Assembly (NCBI RefSeq): GCF_000344685.1
Contig: NW_006920411.1
Coordinates: 869,890-913,116, forward strand
Origin: Gloeophyllum trabeum ATCC 11539
Taxonomy: Eukaryota > Basidiomycota > Agaricomycetes > Gloeophyllales > Gloeophyllaceae
DNA length: 43,227 nt
Direction: 5' to 3'
Shown: piece after piece, positions 11,746 through 21,703 of the stretch
Position numbering within the stretch: the stretch's first letter is position 1
Layout of the letters: every line of letters starts with the position of its first letter
Notes under the pieces: generated by a model
What the model was told of the DNA's origin: nothing
Databases searched by the model: none
The model's input: the letters and a program-made list of their open reading frames with translations, nothing else
Position numbers and translations under genes: made by a program

Positions 11746-12991
11746 CTAGGTTCCACCGGTGTCCAGTACCAGACTTTCCCGTTCCAACCACATCCCAATG
11801 TTTTCTTTTATATCTAGGATGAGTTCAGTGGCAGTGTCTAAGTTATCGGCTCTCGCATGCAAAACAGGCAGATATGCTTGGAGAACCGGCTTCAGGTACG
11901 ACTCTTCTCGGTGGTGTCTTGATAGGATGCGGTGCAGCGCCGTCTCCAGAGTTGTACTTTTTGTTCTTAAGCGTGCTGCGTTGAGAGTGCATCAGGCGAC
12001 TGTAGGAACTGAGACGGACGGATACTTACCCAAGTCACTGAGGAGGTCATTGAGCCGATGCATGGGCGAAACATAGTCGATGTTCCTGACTCCGTGTCCT
12101 GCCAAAGTCAAAGCTTCGGCGAGTAAAGGAGTAGTCTCTTCTTCGTGCTTCATGAGTCCCCGTATTACCCATGCCACATCTGCAGCGATCTGTGATTTTC
12201 GTCAGCGGCGTCCACGATGTGGCGGGAGAGCATTCGGTACCTCACTCGACGCTAACTCCTCGAGGAAGGCTATCAACCGTTCAGCCTCGAAGCGTATATG
12301 TCGATCCGAAATGTCAGACTCTTCTTCTTGTAACCTCCGCCGGAAGCTCTCAATGGCTTCCTGTCCTCATCCGGTTAGATGCAGGGCGCTATAGCGTAGT
12401 GCGAGACGCACCCGTGCTGCAGCATTCGAGAAATCGTGGGCTTTCTTCAAGCTATTATTCATGTATAACCAGGAGTATAGTTGGGCGGCTACTTGGAGCG
12501 TGTCACTCTGGTCAAGCGGCTTTAATACCGGTGGCTGAGGCTGATTCACAGAGTAAAGAATGTGACTGAGAGGATAGTAGTATTATGCCTACCTTAGCGC
12601 TGGAGGAGGTGATACTCCCATTTAACTGGGCCATCTTCTGTCCCGCTGGTAGGAAGACGTTTGCATTCTTGGACGAGTCTGCCGACTTCCCTAGCCTCGA
12701 CTTTGCCGTAGAGTCCAAAGGTTTCTTGGATCTCTTGGGGACATTTCTACCAGCTTCAGTAGGATCCTTTGTGTTTGTTGCCTTGGCCGACGCCGTAGAT
12801 GGCTTATCACGGCCGCGAACACTTCCGGTGGCTGAGGCGCTACTAATGTGGCTGGCAGAGGGAACGCCTAACGTTCGGCTTGTCGATCTGCTGCTGGATC
12901 CTGCATAAATAAGTTGTACGTTTAATCAAGTAGTTCGACGGCCCTCACCCCCGGAAGGCCTTCTGCTTGTCGAACTCTGCTTCAGGACCAT
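11746..12991 (-). CDS. Unrecognised, mainly helical protein
   Basis: Six exons (12991-12949, 12900-12593, 12540-12412, 12360-12241, 12189-12030, 11975-11746) give 329 aa in one open frame. The first ~115 residues are Ser/Thr/Lys-rich and look disordered. The rest is predicted helical, with LQVAAQLYSWLYMNNSLKKA, EAIESFRRRLQEEESDISDR and FEAERLIAFLEELASSE; no catalytic or metal motif is visible. The start ATG at 12991 is followed by a 43-nt first exon. An in-frame TGA near 12367 lies inside a 51-bp intron that has a good CTAAC branch site, so it is not a gene break. It is divergent from the acyltransferase gene and may share its 271-bp promoter region. I do not recognise a family, so the function is unknown. 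The gene call rests on the consistent splice sites and conserved-looking helical blocks. Confidence 0.72.
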
Positions 12992-13262
12992 GCTCAGGCT
13001 GGTATGGATCGAGGTTCAACCACGTTTACCCAAATAGGCAGGCTGAGGAAGCGTCGGTGCCAGTGGGAGTCTGGGACGGAAGATGCCGCAGCCCTACTAG
13101 TATTCCCTGACCACGGCAGAAATCAGAGGACTCATCAATCCGCGTGCACGCTCCGGCTGTTGAGCGAGGGCTGCATCCCTCAGCTATCGATTTACTGCTC
13201 CTTTCTCTAGAAACAATCTCTCTTCGCGACGCCTACCGCAGCTACCAACTGGACTCGCGATC
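12992..13262. promoter_or_regulatory. Divergent promoter region
   Basis: The 271 bp between two divergent start codons (12991 minus, 13263 plus) must hold the promoters of both genes. No TATA box or clear motif stands out. Confidence 0.5.
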
Positions 13263-14519
13263 ATGTCGATTTTGGGTGCCATCGTGCGACCCCTAGCTTA
13301 TGTTTCGGTCCCATTCTTCCTCATAAATGCACTCGCAAATTCTGATCCTACCGTGAAGTACTATGTCCGCCTCGGGCTCTACCTCTCTACCCTGGGCTTG
13401 TGCTCCGTCTGGGGCGCGATGGTCGCCGTCGGGATGTCTCTCGTCGGCCGACGATTCGACGTGAACTACGTCACCGCCAGGAGCTTCTACCACCTTTCAA
13501 GTAGGGTGCTCGGGATCAAGTTCGTGGTGGAGGGCGAGGAGCATCTGGACACGCGTCCGGCGGTCCTCGTGGGGAATCATCAGAGCATGCTGGATATCAT
13601 TTATCTGGGAAGGTTCGCGCGGTTACCCTGGGCGTCATGAATGCAAGCCAGTTGACTATATCCTCGGAACCCGCGTTCTCGTCTGTTCCACCTTTTTTGT
13701 TTTCTGCTCAATGTAGGATCTTTCCGAAACGGACGAGTATCATGGCGAAGAAGGAACTGCAATGGACGCCGTTATTGGGGCAGTACATGTCGCTGTCAGG
13801 AGCAGTCTTTGTGGATCGGGGAAATAATGCGAAGGCAGTACAATCGTTAACGGAAGCTGGGGAGATCATGAAGGCGAGACATACGAGTTTATGGTTGTTC
13901 CCTGAAGGGACGAGGTCCATGAGGGAGTACCACGACATGTTACCGTTCAAGAAAGGTGCATTCCACCTGGCAGTGCAGGCTGGTGTCCCGATCGTCCCCG
14001 TTGTATGTGAAAACTATTGGAGGTTATACCGCAAGGGCGTTATCGGGTCGGGAACCTTGAAGATTAAGGGTGAGCTAACCGGATGGCCGCTATGGCGTAC
14101 AATAATGCTGACGATCTGATTGCTGGGTTGGTTCAGTGCTGCCGCCTGTGCCCACAACAGGTCTCACGACAGTAGACATACCAGACCTCGTCAACCGAGT
14201 CCGGGATCAGATGGTCGCGACATTACGCGAAATCTCAGTCCCCGTCCCACCATCTGCGTATCCGGAAGCCAAGACAGAACAGGTGCAGCCTTCTCAGCAA
14301 GAAGAACGCAATTCTGTTGACCAGCCCGTTCCGCCGGCGCCAACAGAGCCCGATCCTGAGACCCCGGCGGAGAGCACAAGCCAGCACTCTTCCTCTGCGT
14401 CGGAAAGCGGAAGTTCTGTCCGGAGACCGGAGGGAAGTGAGAACGGGGCCGAAACGGAGGAGGACGAAGGAATGGTGCTGGTTGGACGACCCGCACAGCG
14501 TGCGGCTTGGGAGAGTTGA
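13263..14519 (+). CDS. 1-acyl-sn-glycerol-3-phosphate acyltransferase (PlsC/SLC1 type)
   Basis: Exons 13263-13612, 13717-14069 and 14137-14519 give 361 aa. Hydrophobic segments near the N-terminus (about residues 5-25 and 35-65) anchor it in the membrane. The acyltransferase motifs are in order: NHQSMLD (NHxxxxD, catalytic His/Asp), GAVFVDRG, FPEGTRS (glycerol-phosphate binding) and AGVPIVPVV. The enzyme adds the second acyl chain to lysophosphatidic acid to make phosphatidic acid, normally in the ER or lipid droplets. The C-terminal ~110 residues are a Ser/Glu/Pro-rich tail without motifs, longer than in yeast Slc1 (about 300 aa). The start follows a 5' leader and precedes the first membrane helix. 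The next gene downstream also acts on glycerolipids. Confidence 0.95.
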
Positions 14520-15088
14520 GGTCATGCGTAGAGGATGTTCGGGTCCAAGCAGTAGTCCTCTTGCTAAGTTCTATACACCTAATCTACCGCTCCTGTGACA
14601 TTGGGATCGAATTGCTAGCTTTCACGTCGGACATGGGTACAGGCCAATTTATAACGCATCAGTCAAGTCTGGATACTTAGGAGGTCGTCTTTTAGCGCCC
14701 ACTAGTAGGACTTAGATCCAGCGATCAAATCCGAGGTGACCTCTTCTGAGAGAAAGATATTCTGAGTCCGATAGTGCAACGTGCTTTTCTCGACTGGCCA
14801 TGGATTCACCTCTCCTTTTCCCGCTCATCTCACACTGCTAATCTTACAACTTCCCACACAAAGAACACCGCTGATCCCGCAAAACACATCTCATCCACGC
14901 ACATGCTATCGCCGAGCACCACGTTCGCCTGGCAGAATCCTGAGAGTGGCTGATGACAACCCTGGTTAGAATAGCCTACGTTTAGGGTCGGCCGGCACAG
15001 GGACAGATTGCCCTGCTCGGGATGTGTGGCTCTTCGCGTGGATACTCGAGTCGGACGCGTATGTAATATCCTCCGGCCGTACTGCGCG
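14520..15088. other. Intergenic region between two lipid genes
   Basis: This stretch is the 3' flank of the acyltransferase and the distal promoter of the phosphodiesterase. Short open frames here show no domains. Confidence 0.5.
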
Positions 15089-15096
15089 TATATAAG
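15089..15096 (+). promoter_or_regulatory. TATA box of the phosphodiesterase gene
   Basis: TATATAAG lies 103 bp before the start codon at 15199, a typical distance once a 5' untranslated leader is allowed for. Placement is inferred from sequence only. Confidence 0.55.
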
Positions 15097-15198
15097 CCCC
15101 CTACTCGTGATGGACGTATGCGCCTTCTGTTTCTCTCCCCACGGACCCGTCAATCGCCCCCTTCGTCCAGTCCTTTGTACTATTACCTCTCAAGTAAG

Positions 15199-16666
15199 AT
15201 GCCTGGCGAACCGGTTTCTGCCACAAAATTCAAGAAATTCCCTGGTGGGTGTCTACAGGTTATCTTACAGCTATATGTCGCTGATAGTCTACTGCTCTTC
15301 GATGATAGACTGCTGGGGACACCGCGGTGTGAGTCAGCTTTGTTGCTGGACGCCCGTTCTGCACTCTGTAACTTGTCACAAGGCTTCAGCTGCATTTCCG
15401 GAGAACACCCTCGCGAGCTTCGAGGCGGCTATACGTGATGGCGCAGAAGGCATAGAAAGCGGTAATGCGCTCTGAACGATGTGCTTGTGGCTTTGAGCCC
15501 TGTAACACGGCCACCAGATGTCCATATGTCCCTTGATGATGTCGTGGTCATGTTCCATGATCCCAGTGCGTCTTTACCATGCCGTTCCAACACCGCAGAA
15601 TTGACCTGAGATGTACAGGCTTGGAGAGGACTACAGACGGAACTGGTTAGTGACTAGTTGTCTGACCATGGAATGCGAATGAACCCGCGTCACAGGCTTC
15701 ATTAGGGAGAGGTATTGGTATGGCAAAGATGGAATGGAGCATGTGCGGACGAAGAAAGAGCCTAGGCAGGCGATACCTACGTTCCCCGAGACTGTCGAGC
15801 TCCTCATGAAGGTATTCATCACATTATCCGCATTCACATGAGCGGACACTGTGCCTAAACTGACTCTCCCAGCCTGAAAACCAACACGTCAAGTTGAATG
15901 TGGACGTGAAAATCCAGAGCGATCCCGACCGGCTCTTCCCCCTCCTGCATAAGACGATCACCTCGCACGAGAACTGGGAAACTCTTCTCGCACCGCGCAT
16001 CCTCTTGGGTCTGTGGCATCCGCGGTTTATTGCTCCCGCCAAGTCCGTCCTGCCGTATTTGAAGAGGTCGTTCATTGGAGTGAGTTTGCACATCGCAAGA
16101 AAGTACTTCTGGGAAAGCTGTGAGGCTTTCTCTATTCACTTCAGTATGTTGACGAGTTCGGACGGGGCGAAGTGAGTATTTCACGTTGTGTAGTGTTGGT
16201 ATGCTGATGGGCATGGATCTCGATAGATTCCGGAACGAGTGTAAAGCAGCGGGCAAGAATATACTCGTATGGACCGTGAACAAGCCAGAGCATATGATGG
16301 AGGTGCGTGGCGTTCCTCAGAAAGCCCTTCTTCCATGCTGAAGTTTGCGATAGTGCGTCCGATGGGATGTTGACGCTATCCTCACGGATTACACCAAAGT
16401 CTGGCTAGAACTCCGCGCACAGCTGCAGAGTAAGTAACCGCTACATTCATGCATAAATGGAACGCTGCTTACCGCAAGCCCATGTAGCGGATTATGACAA
16501 GATCGTCGCCCAATACAACAGCCGCCTATTCCTCTGGACGTCGATGATATTCTACAAGCCTGTACAGCTTCTTGGCCAGTTCTATCACCACGCCTATCTT
16601 GAGTCGGTCGCTGGCCCTCTTGATGCTGTTGATACTGCTGCTCCGGGGGTCAAGGTCAAGTCATGA
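15199..16666 (+). CDS. Glycerophosphodiester phosphodiesterase (GDPD) family protein
   Basis: Ten exons (15199-15244, 15309-15328, 15383-15461, 15518-15565, 15619-15645, 15696-15811, 15873-16171, 16227-16302, 16354-16429, 16488-16666) give 321 aa. The GDPD core is complete: GHRGASAAFPENTLASFEAA with the catalytic His and an Asn/Glu pair, EGIESDVHMSLDDVVVMFHD with metal-binding Glu/Asp and second His, then LERTTDGTG, and late blocks VDVKIQ, ILVWTVN and DAILTDY. The family splits glycerophosphodiesters, or phospholipids such as phosphatidylglycerol, into glycerol phosphate or lipid plus headgroup. The length and short C-terminal hydrophobic segment resemble fungal phosphatidylglycerol phospholipase C (Pgc1) types, but the substrate cannot be told from sequence. 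Exon 2 is only 20 nt and encodes the catalytic HRG. Confidence 0.93.
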
Positions 16667-17128
16667 TAGATCCTCTTCAGTTGATATCTTTATTATCGCG
16701 TTTGATGGATCCCTAGAGTATGCCGCATGTTTAGACGCAGGCCTTATTTTCCATCGATGTGCCTTCATAATTGTAATTCAGGGACATTCTTGTCCATATA
16801 CCTCAGTTTCGACCACGGCTTTTGGGTGTGCAGACATGAAGGCAGCATGGACTGCGCGAGGTGGCGGGCGTAAACAAGCAACCACAAAACAAGGCAACAG
16901 GGTCGGCTTGCCATGCGGCCTCCTCATGAGAACGATGACGCCCTTTTCATGCCCTCCGCCGCCAGTATCCGCCAGTATCTTAGCGCTCTAGTATCGCAGC
17001 ATCTGCTCTACAAATATCACCTTCCTGTCAGCGTTTCCTATCATTTTAGCTTTTCCTCGCCACGGGACCGCGTCGACTCACTCGAGCTTTGACTCGGGCG
17101 AGTTGCTAGTGATACGCGGTCTGCAGCC
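16667..17128. other. Intergenic region
   Basis: This is the 3' flank of the phosphodiesterase and the promoter of the Ser/Pro-rich protein gene. The 5' part contains an open frame (16572-16991) that overlaps the upstream coding exon and has no domain. Confidence 0.5.
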
Positions 17129-19228
17129 ATGAATTCCCCTTCCCTCCCTCGATATCGCCATCGCAAGCGCATCTCTGCCTTGCGGTTGTCTTCAGATTCG
17201 GTAGCGCCATTGCCGGCGTATACATCGCCGCCCGCGCATCACTTTTGGCAGGAGGATCCACCATCGGACCGACCACCAGATTATCCGGACAGTGCCAGTG
17301 AAGCTGACGCCGACACCGAGGATTTCGAGTCAGACCAGGTATACGCGCACCCTCCTCTTTCCCCACCTCCCCTGTCTCCTAGACGGTACCCGCGCCGACA
17401 CTCATCTTCGCGAATCGCGAATCCACGCAGGCGATTAACCTCCGCGTCTGATCCCCACCTAGACTCGCTTCTCGAGCGGAGTGTACACGCCCTGGAGCTT
17501 TCAAACGCGCTTTTACAATCGTCCATGTCCACGCAGTCCAGTCTGTCTACGCTGCTGGCTCCGGACAGCCCCGCCGATCAGTCGCTCCAGGCGCGTGCAC
17601 GCGTTTTGTCCTCAAGAATTGGGCAAGACGTGCACGACGTCTGGATGGAAGATTTGGAGGAGATAACTAAGGGCGTGGACAGGCTGTTTGGTGAACACGC
17701 GTCTTCTGATGACGAGAGGAGTGTGGCTGGCCCGAGCACGGCGGGCGATTCCTCCACCCTGGTGAGCAGCAGTCTACCTTCCATATCGTCCATTCGCCGC
17801 CCTGGCAGAGGGCGAAGACGCCCTTCTCTGGATTTCCGGAATGCGAGGACAGAAAGCGCGAGCTCGGACGCGGGTCAGCTCAACTACTCCAATCATGATC
17901 GAAGGAACCTAGTCGCCACAGCCCCTCGTGCCCTGACCCTGTATGTGGACTCGACGGACGATCCATCATCCATACTCCTCCCTTCAACCCTGGGTCTACG
18001 AGCATCGTCTTCCTCGTACTTTCCAGATACATCTAGCAGTTCTACCGATATTAATGCGTCCGCGGGTCCAACTCGAAGATCGCACTCTCATTCGCTGCAT
18101 TCGCTATCACAGTCGCGGAACGCGTCGTCAGATCAGCTTGATCACCAACCCGAACTATCTACCTCCTCCTCAACCACGAAGGCCTACGATCTGCTTTCCT
18201 CAGTCGCGAAGCGGAATGCCTCACCCCCGGTGTGCGTTCTTCCTTACGTTACGTTACCTAACAGCCCTTACTCACCAACCACATTGCGTGCCTATATTTG
18301 GTTTATTACTATCAGTGCCCGTCAAGGACGCAGCGCCAGTCTTTCCGGCAGCTTGCCCCGGTCTTCCTCTCTGTTGACTCGAAAATCGAGTCAGATCCAC
18401 ACTTCCTCCCCCTCCCCCAGACTCAATTCTCCCGATCCAGTCCATAGACGATCGTCCGGTTCGCGATCCCGCTCGATAACACCACGACGCCATCATTCGC
18501 CTCCTCCCTTGCCTCGTCCCATGACACCTCCAATAGAGGAACTGTCCTCTGCCTCCACAGCTTCCTCAACCGACTCCCAGCCCGACGTCTCCAGGACCGT
18601 TCAGACGCTGAGAAAGATTCTCAACGAGCAGCCGAAGCCGCCGGCGGAGCCGCCTGTACCGTCGAAACGACCGAGCTTCCTGCCCAAGTCCGCCCCTCCT
18701 GCGCCTGCGATCGGCACTTCAAATGCTACCGCCTCTGTATCGAGGCTGTTCACGAAAGGCACGCACCATTCGAGCACACGACCACCCAGCCCACCGAAGC
18801 ACTCTTCGCTGAAGCAGCGGAGTGCGCCGAGCACGCCCGTCACGCCCGCGCCGTCGCTCCTCAGCATTAATACGGACAGCTCCAGGAGCGCGACGAGCTC
18901 AGGGCGGTCCACGCCCAAGCGCATCAGCTTCGCCGAGCTCCCCGAGTCTTATGGGCAGTCGAAGCCTGGCGGGTCAGAGTCGTCCAAGTACCCGAGCAAA
19001 CGGTCAAGGAAAGGTCCGGGGGTGGGGAGGAAGGATAGGGACAGGAGCGACGCAGAGGGTGGTTCGGGGTGGTGGACGGGCTGGCTACTCGGTGCGAGTG
19101 GCTCGTATGGAGGCGCAGGGATGAGTCTGAGCGTGGAGAGGGCGGAGGACCGAGCTGTGGAAGCGGCTGGGAGGGGGTGGGGCGGGAAGGCGAGGTTTGG
19201 CGGGCCGTTGGACGAGTGGGGGATCTGA
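17129..19228 (+). CDS. Ser/Pro-rich, largely disordered protein
   Basis: One open frame of 699 aa, rich in Ser, Pro, Arg and Thr. The only ordered-looking part is a helical stretch around residues 108-190 (LLERSVHALELSNALLQ and QDVHDVWMEDLEEITKGVDR). Many SP, TP and RRxS sites suggest heavy phosphorylation (inference). A stretch at 18232-18315 has a GTGCGT donor, a CTAAC-like branch site and a TATCAG acceptor; it is 84 bp long and its hydrophobic content differs from the rest, so it is probably an intron. Its removal would keep the frame and give 671 aa. I recognise no family and give no function. A 3' end convergent with the next minus-strand gene fits a normal gene. Confidence 0.75.
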   Translation: MNSPSLPRYRHRKRISALRLSSDSVAPLPAYTSPPAHHFWQEDPPSDRPPDYPDSASEADADTEDFESDQVYAHPPLSPPPLSPRRYPRRHSSSRIANPRRRLTSASDPHLDSLLERSVHALELSNALLQSSMSTQSSLSTLLAPDSPADQSLQARARVLSSRIGQDVHDVWMEDLEEITKGVDRLFGEHASSDDERSVAGPSTAGDSSTLVSSSLPSISSIRRPGRGRRRPSLDFRNARTESASSDAGQLNYSNHDRRNLVATAPRALTLYVDSTDDPSSILLPSTLGLRASSSSYFPDTSSSSTDINASAGPTRRSHSHSLHSLSQSRNASSDQLDHQPELSTSSSTTKAYDLLSSVAKRNASPPVCVLPYVTLPNSPYSPTTLRAYIWFITISARQGRSASLSGSLPRSSSLLTRKSSQIHTSSPSPRLNSPDPVHRRSSGSRSRSITPRRHHSPPPLPRPMTPPIEELSSASTASSTDSQPDVSRTVQTLRKILNEQPKPPAEPPVPSKRPSFLPKSAPPAPAIGTSNATASVSRLFTKGTHHSSTRPPSPPKHSSLKQRSAPSTPVTPAPSLLSINTDSSRSATSSGRSTPKRISFAELPESYGQSKPGGSESSKYPSKRSRKGPGVGRKDRDRSDAEGGSGWWTGWLLGASGSYGGAGMSLSVERAEDRAVEAAGRGWGGKARFGGPLDEWGI

Positions 19229-19804
19229 CCGGGATCCGGTGAGGACTTCTTGGTTACGAACGGACTGCTTGCTGGAGGAGGTGGATACCGTCCTGTCTGG
19301 AAAACCGCCTGCCGGCGCTGGATGTTTGTATATGCTGGTGCTGGAGTGCACCGAAGGAGCTCACGTTCTCTAATTGCTCGCCATTGCCGGGCATTGTTAC
19401 GACCTGTCATGACTTATTTCTAACATTTATTCCTCGTCCCGCCTTCATTGATACCACCGAATCCTTTGCACAACATACGGACATCGACATAAGTGTTCGA
19501 CTATCCGCTCATCTGCAATCCTTTCTAGTCCTTTCTTCATCATTTGTATTATTGGGCATCTCGTTAGTCAATGTTATTCTCTACAACCGGCTACGTTCAG
19601 CGGTGATTCGATTGCGCGCAGCGCCTCGGTAAGGGCATGGGTATAAGGCATGGCATACAGGCATAGCATATGATTGAGAAGAGAGATAGCATAAATGGAG
19701 CATAGGTCATAGAGCATACACGCCTCTACAGTAAGCTACGGTAATGTACAGAGGAGTGCTAATTCTCACCTGAAATACGTCCGCCACAGGATTAGTACTA
19801 ACTA
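19229..19804. other. Region between convergent genes
   Basis: This holds the two 3' ends. An 82-aa open frame (19384-19632, plus) contains a hydrophobic stretch but no other support; I do not call it. Confidence 0.5.
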
Positions 19805-20662
19805 CTAAAATGAGGATAGACCGTACAACACGATCAAGCCACCGATCGCACTCGCAATAACAAGCTGCAGAAAAGACACCGGAAAGCCCTGTCTCTCGGC
19901 GTACCCCACGCGGGGCTCCTCGTCCAACCTGCCCGGCGTCTCCTTCTGGTGGGCATCGAGAAGATGCTGCACCGCCCTGTCGTCCTTCCCGACGACCATC
20001 CACCACGATCGCTGGGCGGAGAGCGCTCGCGCTCTCCTCTGGTCGGAAGGGGCGGGGGTGGGCTTTGGGATGAACCCCGTGTGGAGGCCCAGCGTGCGCG
20101 CGGTGCGCTGTGCCTGGTTGACGTCCTTGGGCGTGACGCTGAACACGCTCGCGAGCCGCATCTCGGACGTGAAGACGGCGTGCAGCGCGTCCGGACTCGG
20201 GGGCTCGGCATCGGGGGGCAGCTCGTCCCCCTCATCATCGTTCTTGCGTGGCGGCAGGTCGTGCTCAGCCAGCACGGTCGACACGGTCGACCCGTCCCTG
20301 TTGTACTGCAGGGCGTTGGGGGACGCGGGGAGGACGATCTGGGGGATCTCGTGCTCGGCCTGGAGGGGCCGCCGGCGGCGCGGTGGCTCGACCCAGTTCG
20401 GGTTCTTGCGGTGCCACGGGCGGTCCTCCGGTATCGAAAACTCTGTGAATGGGCGCATCAGGGGCGGGCCCTGGCCGCGCTGCCCGGGGGACGGCGGGGG
20501 CGAGGGCGGGGCGTCGTCGGGCTGCTCGTCACCCTCCTCCATCTCGAAGGCGTCCTCGTCCTCGTCCCCGTCGGGGCAGATGACGATGCCGTTGTGCCGG
20601 CGGTGCCCCGCCATGAGGGAGCCGCACGTATGGCAGTGGGGGCGGCGCCTCGCTGGGCTCAT
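19805..20662 (-). CDS. Predicted tail-anchored membrane protein with N-terminal cysteine motif
   Basis: A single exon encodes 285 aa starting MSPARRRPHCHTCGSLMAGH. The N-terminal CHTCG with a later ICPDG could bind zinc. Residues 35-60 are very acidic, the middle is Pro-rich with basic RRRR blocks, and residues about 165-260 look helical (EMRLASVFSVTPKDVNQAQR, RSWWMVVGKDDRAVQHLLDA). The last ~20 residues (LQLVIASAIGGLIVLYGLSS) form one hydrophobic segment at the very end with almost nothing after it, which is the pattern of a tail-anchored protein facing the cytosol. No family was recognised. The open frame on the opposite strand (19949-20914) is a GC-rich shadow. Confidence 0.78.
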   Translation of the reverse strand: MSPARRRPHCHTCGSLMAGHRRHNGIVICPDGDEDEDAFEMEEGDEQPDDAPPSPPPSPGQRGQGPPLMRPFTEFSIPEDRPWHRKNPNWVEPPRRRRPLQAEHEIPQIVLPASPNALQYNRDGSTVSTVLAEHDLPPRKNDDEGDELPPDAEPPSPDALHAVFTSEMRLASVFSVTPKDVNQAQRTARTLGLHTGFIPKPTPAPSDQRRARALSAQRSWWMVVGKDDRAVQHLLDAHQKETPGRLDEEPRVGYAERQGFPVSFLQLVIASAIGGLIVLYGLSSF

Positions 20663-21703
20663 CTGGGGTTATCGGGGCGGGGTGGCGGGCGGTGGTGCGT
20701 GAGGAGGGCGTCTGGCTACTGCGGCGCGCGCGCGTTGCGATATAAGACGGAACATCGCGTCCCATCGGTCCCGGGGGGCAGCAGCAATGAACAGGGGCAG
20801 AGTCAGTGCTCGGCTAGCGCGTTGAGCAGGACGCGGGCGACGACGTACCGGCTGCCTTGTGGAGAATACCGAGCAGCAATATTCCAGGGCGGGCTGTGTC
20901 TCATTCCTTTATAGAATCACAGTCCAGCCTGCTTCACTGGTCGTTGCGAGCAGCAGCAGCTTACGCACGGCCTGCTCATGTACCCCTGCCTTTTCGGGAA
21001 TAAGCGTGGCGGTGCTCGACCGCCGGCTCCCTCGCTCGCCTGCCCCCGCAATTTGGATATTTTGGTCCCGCAACCTTATAATTGCAAGACAAGCGATCGC
21101 CTGGAAACCGATCGCGACGGCAACATATGGACCCATAAAGGACCCATAAACTCCTACAATGTCCAGGAAACAAGAGCCCAGGACGCCGCGGGTCATTCGG
21201 ACTCCCGCGGGACACCTTGGGGCTTTTAGGCTGCGCCGATACGATGTATGTAACGTACGGAGCCTTCATATAGTAGGACTCTTGTCCTTGTTCGTAGGGA
21301 AATACCTTGTATCTAATTCATCTCGGGGGAAGCCGTAACTCCCCTCCGAAGCCTCGCACTCCTCGGGGATTCGACAACGACCCTTTTGGAGGACAATGGG
21401 ATCGGGAGTGTCACAAGGGTCGGGAGCACCACTTAGCGTCCACAGGCGATAGAAAACTGTCGGATAGCAAGCCACTAGAAGATAGATGGCCGGGAGCGTC
21501 TCCATCTCGGGGCTGGAGATTGTATCGCGCGGACTAAAGTATGCTTGGTAGGAGAGAATCCAACGAGGGCTGCGTTGGAACTTCATCGACAGACTGAGGC
21601 TGCCTGCAACGAGAGAAATATCAGAACATACGCAGACTATGCAGCACTAGTCTGAGTCAATGTTAGCACAAACTGCCACAATCCTACCTCCCCTCTCATC
21701 CAC
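20663..21703. other. Intergenic kilobase with no firm gene
   Basis: Minus-strand frames at 20909-21196 and 21266-21586 each contain one hydrophobic segment (for example VYGSFMGPYVAVAIGF) and could be pieces of a small membrane protein gene. I could not join them with good splice sites or name a family, so I do not call a gene. The part next to 20662 should contain the promoter of the tail-anchored protein gene. Confidence 0.4.

Noticed and set aside
12361..12411. In-frame TGA inside the helical protein gene, looking like a pseudogene break
   Set aside because: The TGA lies in a 51-bp segment with a GTGCGT donor, a CTAAC branch site and an ACAG acceptor; splicing it out keeps the frame.
13263..16666. 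Acyltransferase and phosphodiesterase as an operon-like pair
   Set aside because: Separate promoters are likely (680-bp gap with its own TATA box); adjacency alone does not show co-regulation.
19949..20914. Long plus-strand open frame opposite the tail-anchored protein gene
   Set aside because: Low-complexity Gly/Arg/Val-rich composition, typical of a GC-rich antisense shadow; the minus frame has coherent motifs and a membrane anchor.
20909..21586. Small membrane protein gene on the minus strand
   Set aside because: Two hydrophobic frames could not be joined with credible splice sites and match no family that I know.
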